From Paradesertivirga superstes (GTDB taxonomy: Bacteria > Bacteroidota > Bacteroidia > Sphingobacteriales > Sphingobacteriaceae), in NCBI RefSeq assembly GCF_037622515.1, contig NZ_JBBJCN010000001.1:1116001-1180000 (forward strand): a stretch of 64,000 bases of DNA, written 5' to 3'. This document shows positions 1 through 8,253 of this stretch, piece after piece. The notes under the pieces are model-generated. The model made no database searches and was not told the DNA's origin. It was given only the letters and a program-made list of their open reading frames with translations. Each line of letters starts with the position of its first letter. The stretch's first letter is position 1. Both the position numbers and the translations under genes were made by a program.

Positions 1-620
1 CTTAAACTGAATTGCAGGAAGAATCCGGCCTTCAAGCCATTCATATTCACCGATTACTATCAGACCCGGAATTCCGTCGATAGAACGCTTCCCCCAATCA
101 GGATTAGGGCGACCGCTGCCGGTCATATTGGTTAAAGGGGCATCGCCATGGATGGCTAAAACCGCAAGCGTACGCTCCGGATTCCATGCGGCAAAATTCC
201 AGGGATAGCTGGCAGCAGCAGAATGGCCGATAGGAACAATTGGAGCAAATGCCAATTCAGAATATCCCGAAATATCTGCAAGGCTTTTCATCATTTCATT
301 AAAGTGAAGACCCGCTTTCCCGTTAAAATCGAATACAGGATCCAGAAAAGGGCTTACCCAAACTTCCGCGAAGCCGAGTTGCGTTAAGGTTTTGCGAAAT
401 TTTGTATGCTCTAAGATTCCCTCTTCCAACATATTATGCTGACCAACAACTACTCCCCTAACCTGCTTGCAATTGGGAGGTATCCATAGAAAGGCCGTTG
501 GATGATCGGTGGTTTCGTTTGAAATTACGCCTTTTACTTCCACAGACCACTGCCAGTCGGCAGCATAGCCGGAACAAGAAATAAATAATACTGCAAAAAA
601 CAATGGAATAACCCGCTTCA
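1..620 (-). CDS. secreted alpha/beta-hydrolase-like protein, C-terminus beyond window
   Basis: The frame is open from the ATG at 620 to the window edge, so only about the first 206 residues are visible. An N-terminal signal peptide (MKRVIPLFFAVLFISCSGYA) is followed by a strand-rich start (WQWSVEVKG) and a region naming a substrate-like hydrolase core. A GHSAA motif (nucleophile elbow type, G-x-S-x-A) lies near residue 135, and an IHGDAP motif follows, which fits an alpha/beta-hydrolase or esterase fold. It is the distal gene of the same-strand CAZyme cluster, so a periplasmic role in ester removal from a pectic polymer is a reasonable inference. The substrate is not determined by the sequence. 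A deletion remnant of a related gene lies at 7972-8246. Confidence 0.7.
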
Positions 621-723
621 TAATTGAATATTTACCGAAAAAAACTGAACTGGATACAGGAGAGATCCTTCACACATAATTAATTTGCACAGATCTGTAC
701 GAGGTATTTGCGATAGAATCTCC

Positions 724-2124
724 CTATCGATTAAATACCACATCCTGAACATGTTCTCCTATCTTAATGTTCCCGGCTTTCGCATCTAAAACCAGCTTAT
801 CATTGATTCTTAGATTTTTGAAGCTGATATTTTTAATGCCGTGTGATGAATCCAAGCCGCTGATTATAGAAGCTGCGAGGTTAGTTCCCTGATAAGAGAT
901 ATTTGTAAACGAGATGTTTTCAATTCCTCGTCCAGGGCCGGTATTGTATTTGGCATTGTTTACTACGCGTAAGTTTAATAATTGCCCCTCCTGAAAGTCG
1001 TCTACTCGAATGCTATTAAATCGGATATTTCTTACCAGATTAAAATCGCCGGCACTGATTGACATACAACCCTGGTAGTTCGGATCATCTTCATCCTGTT
1101 CGAGAATATCAATATTATCGAACAGAATATCTTCGATCACTTCCCCTGATGTTTTGGTGTTACCATGAAGTCCAATCTGAATAGGGTGAGCTACATCCGC
1201 CCAAAGAATGGAGTTTGTAATCTTATAATTACTCGCATCACCATAGAAGTCCCATCGATGGCCATAAATCGCTATACAATCGTCTGAAGTACGCAAAAAG
1301 ACATCATCGATTAGTACATTACTGCAACTCATCAAATCTATTCCATCACTCCAGGGATTGGCGCTGAACGATTTGATATTCCTGATAATCAGGTTCGTAG
1401 AACCTCCCCCATAAATGGTATAATGTTTTGGATTTAGGACAATGATACCATCCACCTCTACATTTTTTGAATGACGTATTTCGACGCCTCTCATCGGTTG
1501 GTCGAGAATCCCTCTACCGATAACTTTAACATTTTCTATCCTGTCGCATACAAGTTTTGCCCGAACCACGGCTCCGCCAGCAATATAAACTGTCTTTCCG
1601 CTAGGGATATTAAACTCATCACCGGGAAGATCCGTTGGCTGATGGAGACCTGGACCAAAATAAATGACATTAGGGTCGTTCGGGTCCGGCTTAGTTGTTT
1701 CTATTGCATTTCCAAATACATGCAAATTATGCAGCCTGTCACCATCAAATTCAACAGATACTTTCTGAGGTTTATCAAGTGTAAAGAAGGCTGTCTTTCC
1801 GACGACTCTTACCGGGATACCATATGAAGAGGGACGCACTTTTACTTCATCAAAATCGCCATTATTCTTTCGTACAGCCACTTCAACAGCACCTGAAAAA
1901 TCAAAATAAACCATAGAGGCATCCTGAAGCTTATCGAGATCTACCTTTACGTTGTACTCGAATAAGTCCTGCCACTCACCACCGGGCTTGCGAACCCGCA
2001 CCGTATATTCATCGTTATGCTGCGTGTACATCACACCTGTCGGGGCAGGATAGGTAATTAACTCCTGAGCGTCGCTAATCAAGGCTGACATGATTAAAAC
2101 ATTTAAAACAACTACCTTTTTCAT
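724..2124 (-). CDS. GH28 family polygalacturonase-like glycosidase
   Basis: A 466-residue exported protein with a signal peptide (about residues 1-19). An N-terminal beta-rich domain (20-130) precedes a right-handed parallel beta-helix typical of GH28. The acidic catalytic motifs are visible: SDGID with D260, and TSDDC with D281 and D282, followed by IGLHGN, which takes the place of the usual GHG. This points to hydrolysis of galacturonic-acid-containing polymers or oligomers in the periplasm. It is 65 bases downstream of the alginate-lyase-fold gene and probably shares the operon led by the GH127 gene, under the operator at 6221-6234. Exact specificity (homogalacturonan, rhamnogalacturonan or xylogalacturonan) cannot be read from the sequence. 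Confidence 0.85.
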   Translation of the reverse strand: MKKVVVLNVLIMSALISDAQELITYPAPTGVMYTQHNDEYTVRVRKPGGEWQDLFEYNVKVDLDKLQDASMVYFDFSGAVEVAVRKNNGDFDEVKVRPSSYGIPVRVVGKTAFFTLDKPQKVSVEFDGDRLHNLHVFGNAIETTKPDPNDPNVIYFGPGLHQPTDLPGDEFNIPSGKTVYIAGGAVVRAKLVCDRIENVKVIGRGILDQPMRGVEIRHSKNVEVDGIIVLNPKHYTIYGGGSTNLIIRNIKSFSANPWSDGIDLMSCSNVLIDDVFLRTSDDCIAIYGHRWDFYGDASNYKITNSILWADVAHPIQIGLHGNTKTSGEVIEDILFDNIDILEQDEDDPNYQGCMSISAGDFNLVRNIRFNSIRVDDFQEGQLLNLRVVNNAKYNTGPGRGIENISFTNISYQGTNLAASIISGLDSSHGIKNISFKNLRINDKLVLDAKAGNIKIGEHVQDVVFNR

Positions 2125-2189
2125 TATTTATAAGTTAAATTCTGTCTCTCCAAAACAACAGCATGGATATTCCTAATTTCATACTTCAT

Positions 2190-4202
2190 CTACTTGTAGA
2201 CTTTTAAATTATCAAAAAAAACAGTTGTTGTTTTTTCTTTGATGCCTGATGAAACCTGAATTCCGACATACAGAGATTTTTTTAAGGGAATAATTTCTTT
2301 TCCGCTTTCCGTCCATGTCTTCCCGTCTGCAGAGCCTGATGCTGTAAACGTGTTATCTTTACGTTCCAGTTTTAACCAGTAGTATCCTGTTAACCTGCCA
2401 TACGTAACTGTTGGTTCTGACAATACAGTGCCCTGATTAATTATAGCTGAAGGACTTCCAGCAGTTTGACGTGTCATAAATCTTAAGTGCCAGCCAAGTG
2501 CTTCGATTTGCGATGTTTTGCCCGGGTAAATAATTAGCGAGCTGTAGGCAGAATTATCAGAGAAACCATCCCGTATCATCACCCCAAAACTCGAGAATTG
2601 TGAGCTCGGCTGAGGCACAAATCGTAAAACAATACTGCCGTTTCCTTTGAGCGACTGATATGTATAATGGAACTGATCTGCAAGACTATCTAAGCCCATT
2701 CCGGCTCCTTCAATAGTAAACTGTTTTCCGTCAAAACCGGTATTTACAGAGAGTTTACCTGTCCCAATGCTCTTTTGGCTCCATCTGTCAGGGGGGCCTG
2801 CACTTACTCCTGTTTCCATTGCATCGGAGCTATGACCTTTTTCGTTGGATGCAGAAACTGTATAATAGTAAACCCTGCCTGATTTAATGGCTTTATCGGT
2901 ATACTTTGCATTGGCTATATTGCTAGCGATTACCTTATAAAGTCCACCACTTTTCGCGGCTCTTTTTACGGTATATGTTTGTGCACCAATGGATTCTACC
3001 CAGGTCAGTTGTATATCTTTCTCTGAGCCTGATGCGATAATTGCCCCAGGCGAAGCAGGTTTTACTTCCCGAGCCTCAGAAACTGCATTCTCTTTGGACC
3101 TGGTAAAAAACAAAGTTCCGTACCCGGGATGATCTGCTCCAGGACGTCCAGGACCTTCAGGTCGAATTTTTTCTGCTGCCTGCTGTGTGAAAGAGGCAGG
3201 CAATCCAATACGATTTACATAATGGTTGTACACTTGCTCATAAACCGCACGAAGCGGACCTCTGTCCTGCCTCGCTATAGTTTGATGAAAGTATTTACCT
3301 GTATGGTCCAATGTAGTAACAAAAGGGACTTCATTGCCCAAGTTGAATTTGGCCACGTATTCGAAGCCTTTCAGCAACAGATTATCAGCATAGCCATATA
3401 AATTTAATCCCTGGTGCCATGCAATCTCTGAAGATTCGGCAAGCATACCGATTCCTAATTGCGTATGCCCCTGGTCCCGACCGCTTTCTTGGATCTGGCC
3501 ATCCTGATTGATTATATAATGACTCAATCTTCCATTGCCATGACCATTAACATAGTACCGTAATGCACGTTCATATATTAATCTGTCATTACAAAAAACA
3601 CCTATAGCCATCACCGTTTTAATCGCCGCTGCATCCCAGTTTCCGTTGGCAAAAGGTGCAAAATCTTTAATTACCGGGTAGATAACCTCTTTAAAATGCT
3701 TTTCAGTTTGCTTGATGTCTGCATCAGACCAACTGGCATTTGTATAACGCAAAATCTCCGCAGCATTTACCATTTTAAAAGGTCCTAATCCGGCCATTAA
3801 TACCGCATCGCGACCGGTTATCGACTTCAATGTTGAGGACCAGGCGTTGACAATTTCCTTTGCTTTTTCTGCATACGCTTTTTCGCCTGTTATGGCCCAC
3901 ATCACCGCATTTTGATGAGCTGCATTTGCATCAGTATCATAAGTGCCCTGACCAACAGTCGGATTCCTGCCTACCATCGCCATTGGCCCCTGCATTTTAT
4001 AGGTGTTTTTTGAAACCGGGTTTTCTGCGAAAACTTTAAAGCCGCTGTAAATAGGTTCCTGCTTTTCAGCGACAGCTATCTTCATTCGTTCTAAATCTTC
4101 TTTACTATGAAGAATTCCAGGATGACTAAAAGATTGACTTGAGGCAACTCGGGTGATGGTACAAATTGCGAGAGCAATACTAAACGAAACTAAGGTTCTC
4201 AT
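2190..4202 (-). CDS. alginate-lyase-fold polysaccharide lyase with Fn3 domain
   Basis: A 670-residue exported protein (signal peptide about 1-22). Residues about 50-320 match the alginate lyase (alpha/alpha-toroid) family pattern, with helical segments such as AAHQNAVMWAITGEKAYAEK and a NGNWDAAAIK motif. A linker and fibronectin type III domain follow (about 380-470), then a C-terminal beta-sandwich (about 480-670) that resembles DUF1349/laminin-G-like carbohydrate modules. The family cleaves uronate polymers by beta-elimination. Next to GH28 and GH88 genes the natural target is more likely a pectic or other plant uronate polymer than alginate, which is inference. Its start is one base past the stop of the GH127 gene, so the two are surely cotranscribed. 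Confidence 0.8.
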   Translation of the reverse strand: MRTLVSFSIALAICTITRVASSQSFSHPGILHSKEDLERMKIAVAEKQEPIYSGFKVFAENPVSKNTYKMQGPMAMVGRNPTVGQGTYDTDANAAHQNAVMWAITGEKAYAEKAKEIVNAWSSTLKSITGRDAVLMAGLGPFKMVNAAEILRYTNASWSDADIKQTEKHFKEVIYPVIKDFAPFANGNWDAAAIKTVMAIGVFCNDRLIYERALRYYVNGHGNGRLSHYIINQDGQIQESGRDQGHTQLGIGMLAESSEIAWHQGLNLYGYADNLLLKGFEYVAKFNLGNEVPFVTTLDHTGKYFHQTIARQDRGPLRAVYEQVYNHYVNRIGLPASFTQQAAEKIRPEGPGRPGADHPGYGTLFFTRSKENAVSEAREVKPASPGAIIASGSEKDIQLTWVESIGAQTYTVKRAAKSGGLYKVIASNIANAKYTDKAIKSGRVYYYTVSASNEKGHSSDAMETGVSAGPPDRWSQKSIGTGKLSVNTGFDGKQFTIEGAGMGLDSLADQFHYTYQSLKGNGSIVLRFVPQPSSQFSSFGVMIRDGFSDNSAYSSLIIYPGKTSQIEALGWHLRFMTRQTAGSPSAIINQGTVLSEPTVTYGRLTGYYWLKLERKDNTFTASGSADGKTWTESGKEIIPLKKSLYVGIQVSSGIKEKTTTVFFDNLKVYK

Positions 4203-4203
4203 A

Positions 4204-6132
4204 TTATTTTTTTAAATCCCAATAAACAACATACCGTTCCCTGTGAATATCATAAAGAGGTCTGAGCAGAACACCTTCCTTTATAGTCTTAAAAGTGAGA
4301 TTCTGACCTGAAACCGGTTTTATAGCAGAATTTAACTTTGTGGTGTCCAATGTTAAAGATTTGGTAATTCCTGCCGGAACATTATAGTTATATGTATAAT
4401 AGTCGTTGTATAGAAGCGGATTTGAGTAGGGTGCCTTGTGAATAAAATTATCTGTTCCCATCACTCCTGCCAACACAATCGGGCCGTAAGCAAAAGTAAC
4501 TTTATCATGGTTACCATTTGCTGCAACTGACTGCAAAGCCATTGGGAAATTTACTTCCACCTTATCTCCTCTTTTCCAAATTCTTGACAAAGAGATGTAG
4601 TTGCCAGGTTGAGCACTAACTTTTACAGTTTTTCCATTAACTTTTACAAGTGCCCCGTTCTTCGCCCATGAAGGATAACGGATATTTATAAGAGTATTTC
4701 CGGAACTGCTGGAAAGAATAGTAAATTTTGAAACTCCTTCTTGTGGGAACCGGGTTTCCTGTTTTATGGAAATCCCTTTCTCCTTCCAGTTTAATTCGGA
4801 AGATATAAACTGATTTACATAAACAGCATTGTCGCTGTGATAATATATCGCTTCACCATATTTAGCATGATTTTCAAAGCCGCTGCCTACGCAGCACCAG
4901 AAGGAACTGTCGGGTGTGCTATAAACCTTGTGAGCGCCCGGAAGCATTGGAAGAAAATAGGAGATCATCCCTGTTGCAGGGTCCTGTTGACCTAAAATAT
5001 GATTGAAAAGAGCTTTCTCGTAATAATCAGCATATTTGACATTTGCTGTATGTGTATACAGATGTCGAGTCAGCTTAAGCATGTTGTATACATTGCACGA
5101 TTCGCCGGTATAACCTGTTAAATGATTTGTAAGATCATCAGCTTTAAAGAACTTTTCCTTATCGCTGTTACTCCCTGTTACAAAGGAGTGGTGATCTGTA
5201 ACCGTCTGCCAGAAAAAAGAAGCAATTTTATCACCATCTCCTTTGGCTTCCAGTTCATACTCGCGGGCCATCCCTAAAAGCTTGGGAATATATGTATTAG
5301 CGTGTTTCTTTTCGAGGATATCTTGTCCCTCTTTAAGAGGATCCAACATTTCATTATGATAGAAAAACTCTGCAACCCATTTGTATTCCGGCTTTCCTGT
5401 AATAGCATAGAGATTATAAAACGATTCATTAATACCGCCAAACTCATTCCTTAGCATTATCACTCTTTGTTCAGCCGTTACAGGTTTCAATTTATTGTAA
5501 GCCCATGACCCCATTTTTGAGACCACCTCCAATGCCTGCTTATTATTACAGTAAAGGAATTGGTCTATTAAGCCGGAATAAATTTTATGTAATGTATACC
5601 ATGGCGCCCATACTCTTTTACCTTCAAGATTCCTATTTATCAGTTCCTGAGGATATGCGCTTAAATATCCGTCCTGATTTAATACTTTTTGAACTTCTGC
5701 GAGTCCCGACACCAAGCTATCTGCTTTGATTTTATATCTTTCATCACGGGTGGAAGCATACATCAAAGCCAATCCAGAAAGGATATGACCAGTAGAATGC
5801 CCTCTAAGCTCACAATCCAATGATTCCCATCCACCAAGCTTTTTCATGGTAAAATAACCACCTTCGTTTCCACTATAAATTCCCGCATTGGTTCTGAAGC
5901 TGTGCAGCAGCTGGTTGGCACCAATGGATAAAAGCCATTTTTGCTCGCGCTCCATATTTTCCTTAAAGCGACCGTCGAGTAATTTTACTTCATCCAAATC
6001 AAAGCTGGAAACGGCCGGTTTTAATTTATCCTTTATGATGAATTTACCTTTGTGTTGTCCGGGATAATGCGACTGAGCATTTACTCCTAAAGAAATTATT
6101 AATATAGGAAGGAAAAAAACGTATCTTTTCAT
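4204..6132 (-). CDS. GH127 beta-L-arabinofuranosidase (DUF1680 family)
   Basis: A 642-residue exported protein with a signal peptide ending near AQS (residue 21). The whole length matches GH127, with an alpha/alpha barrel and C-terminal beta-sandwich. The zinc/thiolate site of the family is intact: E344-S-C346 (TGESCNVYN) and C413-C414 (SFWCCVGSG), one of the paired cysteines being the nucleophile in the characterised Bifidobacterium enzyme. It should remove terminal beta-L-arabinofuranose in the periplasm. It leads a tight three-gene unit with the lyase and GH28 genes, and the LacI-type palindrome at 6221-6234 lies 89 bases upstream of its start. Other activities occur within the family, so the exact sugar is not certain. 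Confidence 0.9.
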   Translation of the reverse strand: MKRYVFFLPILIISLGVNAQSHYPGQHKGKFIIKDKLKPAVSSFDLDEVKLLDGRFKENMEREQKWLLSIGANQLLHSFRTNAGIYSGNEGGYFTMKKLGGWESLDCELRGHSTGHILSGLALMYASTRDERYKIKADSLVSGLAEVQKVLNQDGYLSAYPQELINRNLEGKRVWAPWYTLHKIYSGLIDQFLYCNNKQALEVVSKMGSWAYNKLKPVTAEQRVIMLRNEFGGINESFYNLYAITGKPEYKWVAEFFYHNEMLDPLKEGQDILEKKHANTYIPKLLGMAREYELEAKGDGDKIASFFWQTVTDHHSFVTGSNSDKEKFFKADDLTNHLTGYTGESCNVYNMLKLTRHLYTHTANVKYADYYEKALFNHILGQQDPATGMISYFLPMLPGAHKVYSTPDSSFWCCVGSGFENHAKYGEAIYYHSDNAVYVNQFISSELNWKEKGISIKQETRFPQEGVSKFTILSSSSGNTLINIRYPSWAKNGALVKVNGKTVKVSAQPGNYISLSRIWKRGDKVEVNFPMALQSVAANGNHDKVTFAYGPIVLAGVMGTDNFIHKAPYSNPLLYNDYYTYNYNVPAGITKSLTLDTTKLNSAIKPVSGQNLTFKTIKEGVLLRPLYDIHRERYVVYWDLKK

Positions 6133-6220
6133 CAGTATTCAATTTATTTATGCTTTGTCCAAGGCCGAATTATATACCAGCCTCCTCATATAGGTAATAA
6201 TCGCAATTTAAGAATTATCA

Positions 6221-6234
6221 CTAAACCGATTTAG
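6221..6234. promoter_or_regulatory. LacI-type operator, copy 1
   Basis: CTAAACCGATTTAG, a near-perfect palindrome around a central CG, as is typical of LacI-family operators. It lies 89 bases upstream of the GH127 start. Two further copies stand before the GH88 and the second GH28 genes. Confidence 0.65.
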
Positions 6235-6283
6235 TAAAAATTTAGTTACGGATGATTAGCTCCTGCCACTCCAAGTTTATATT

Positions 6284-7564
6284 CTAAATACCATTTTTCT
6301 GTGCATCTTTAACTTTATAAAACTTTGCACCAAATGAGAAGATCACGATGTAGCAAATGATAGGCAGATAATATGCTTGGGCTACGCCCACGTTATCGGC
6401 AACTTTGCCCATAATAAAGGGAAAAAGCGCCCCGCCTACAACGCCCATCGAGATAAAGGAGGATGCCTGTTGAGTATGCCTTCCAAGATTTTTAAGACCC
6501 AAACTGAAGATCGTGGGGAACATAATACTGAAAAAGAAATTTATTAATAGCAGAGCTATAAACGAAGGCCATCCAAAGTCCTGAGCGACGATAATACACA
6601 TCAGTATGTTCGCAAGCGCAAAACTTGCCAGTAAAGTTGCAGGTGCAATAACCCGCATTAAAAAAGTACCAATGAAGCGTCCTGAAAGCATCATAAACAT
6701 AAACAACACCATATACTTACCTGCAGTGGCTTCACTAAATCCCATTTGTTCATGACCGTAGTTAATGAAAAATGCCCAGGTTCCGCTTTGAGCGGCTACG
6801 TTAAAAAACTGAGCTGCTACCGCCCACCTGAAATGAGTATGTTGGAATAGTTTCTTTCCTGGCGCTCGGTCAATATTTACAGCATCTCCATCAGCAGAAA
6901 CAGCATGAGGATCAGATGTGGGAGGTACCTTTACAAAAGAAAATGAGATTGCGATTAAGGCGATCAGCCCGCCAATAATTAAGTATAAAATTTTGACAGA
7001 TGTAAGATCCGTGCTGCCTGGTGTATAATTCTGGAATAAAAAATAAGATCCGATTGCAGGTCCGAGCATCGCTCCCACTGCGTTAAAAGATTGGGCAAAA
7101 TTAACTCTTTGATCGCTGGTTCGCTGATCTCCTAAAGCTGCCATGAATGGGTGTGCCACGGTTTCAAGAGTAGATAAACCGCATCCCAGGATAAATAGAG
7201 CTATACCAAAAAAAGTAAATGAAGCTATATTCGCTGCAGGTACAAAAAGAAAGGCGCCAGTGGCAAAGAGGGTCAGCCCCAATAAAACTCCTTTTTTATA
7301 GCCAAATCGTTTCATAAATAATCCGGCCGGAATACCCATGACAAAATAGGCGCCAAAGATTGCGAACTGCACAAATGCAGACTGACTTCTGCTTAGGCTC
7401 AGAGTGCTTTGAAAGTGTCTGTTTAAAATATCAGCCATCGTAATAGCGATCCCCCAAAACATAAACAAGGATGTGACGAATATTAAAGTAAGCAGGAATT
7501 TCTTTTCAGTAAATGCGGGTTTACTTGGTACTGACGGTTCAATTAAAGTTTTTTCTGATATCAT
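6284..7564 (-). CDS. MFS sugar permease, FucP-like
   Basis: A 426-residue protein with about 12 hydrophobic membrane segments. It resembles the L-fucose:H+ symporter (FucP) branch of the major facilitator superfamily, including the early FWGIAITMADIL segment, the MKRFGYKKG loop between helices 2 and 3, and GCGLSTLETVAHPF. It should import a mono- or disaccharide across the inner membrane by proton symport. In this cluster the cargo may be arabinose, rhamnose, galacturonate-type sugar or fucose; sequence alone does not decide. The gene begins 93 bases after the end of the GntR gene and is followed by the promoter region of the GH127 operon. Confidence 0.85.
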   Translation of the reverse strand: MISEKTLIEPSVPSKPAFTEKKFLLTLIFVTSLFMFWGIAITMADILNRHFQSTLSLSRSQSAFVQFAIFGAYFVMGIPAGLFMKRFGYKKGVLLGLTLFATGAFLFVPAANIASFTFFGIALFILGCGLSTLETVAHPFMAALGDQRTSDQRVNFAQSFNAVGAMLGPAIGSYFLFQNYTPGSTDLTSVKILYLIIGGLIALIAISFSFVKVPPTSDPHAVSADGDAVNIDRAPGKKLFQHTHFRWAVAAQFFNVAAQSGTWAFFINYGHEQMGFSEATAGKYMVLFMFMMLSGRFIGTFLMRVIAPATLLASFALANILMCIIVAQDFGWPSFIALLLINFFFSIMFPTIFSLGLKNLGRHTQQASSFISMGVVGGALFPFIMGKVADNVGVAQAYYLPIICYIVIFSFGAKFYKVKDAQKNGI

Positions 7565-7657
7565 AAGGAATTATTTAGGAAAGTTTTTTGCACTTCGAAA
7601 TGAAAATCAGCTCGTAAGTACATTTGGTTTACAATAAATTAAATGTATAAATATCGA

Positions 7658-7966
7658 CTAACAAATTACAATTGGTTCTTCATTCTTAATGTTCCTGCCT
7701 TTTGTTAAGCTCGAAACTCTAATTTTCTTAACCTTTTCAGATGTCACGAAATAACCTGCCCCCTTAATATACGAAACCAAATCTTCTTTCAACAGCTGCC
7801 TGTAAGCCCTTTCGATCGTCATAGCTGAGACAGCATATTCCTCACTCAATTCTTTTACTGAAGGTAAGCGAATGTCCGTATTGTAAATTCCACGAAGTAT
7901 GTCGTCAACCATTTTCAAATACACTTGCTTATGAGGTGGTGTTTCTGATAAAAAATTCACTTTCAT
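7658..7966 (-). CDS. short GntR-family transcriptional regulator
   Basis: A 102-residue protein consisting almost entirely of a GntR winged helix-turn-helix (residues about 10-80; RLPSVKELSEEYAVSAMTIERA is the HTH core, followed by the wing LVSYIKGAGYFV). After it only about 25 residues remain, so there is no effector-binding domain of the FadR, HutC or LacI-like type. This resembles the short YtrA-like class or a truncated regulator. It lies directly upstream of the permease gene on the same strand. It is not a likely reader of the CTAAAYCGATTTAG palindromes, which look like LacI sites. Confidence 0.75.
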   Translation of the reverse strand: MKVNFLSETPPHKQVYLKMVDDILRGIYNTDIRLPSVKELSEEYAVSAMTIERAYRQLLKEDLVSYIKGAGYFVTSEKVKKIRVSSLTKGRNIKNEEPIVIC

Positions 7967-7971
7967 TTTAA

Positions 7972-8246
7972 CTATTTGACAATGTAAAAACTCTGTTCAA
8001 TTGGCTTTGCAGACTTTAATTCAGGTTCGATATTTCTACCCCATTGCCATGCAACAACAGTTACTTTTAGAGGATATTTTGCTCTAGGGGTAACCTTAGT
8101 GAATTGCAAAAGATTATTCTGAATCTCTGCAGGGGCCTTCTTTTAAAACGACGCTTTTAACTTTTACAGACCACTGCCATTCAGCGGCCGAGGTATCGCC
8201 CCAAACAAGAAACAGCAAACTTAAAAGGCTTGATGTTTCTGATCAT
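7972..8246 (-). pseudogene. remnant of alpha/beta-hydrolase-like gene with internal deletion
   Basis: On the minus strand one frame reads a signal-like stretch followed by AAEWQWSVKVKSVV, which closely parallels the mature N-terminus of the hydrolase at 1-620 (AADWQWSVEVKGVI). It stops after a few more codons. A different frame then reads TPRAKYPLKVTVVAWQWG and ends in FYIVK and TAG at 7972-7974, which looks like a protein C-terminus. The two ends are fused within about 270 bases, so most of the gene has been deleted and the frames no longer match. The ATG at 8246 is also out of frame with the signal-like stretch. The origin of the C-terminal part is inferred. Confidence 0.6.
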
Positions 8247-8253
8247 CTTTTGG

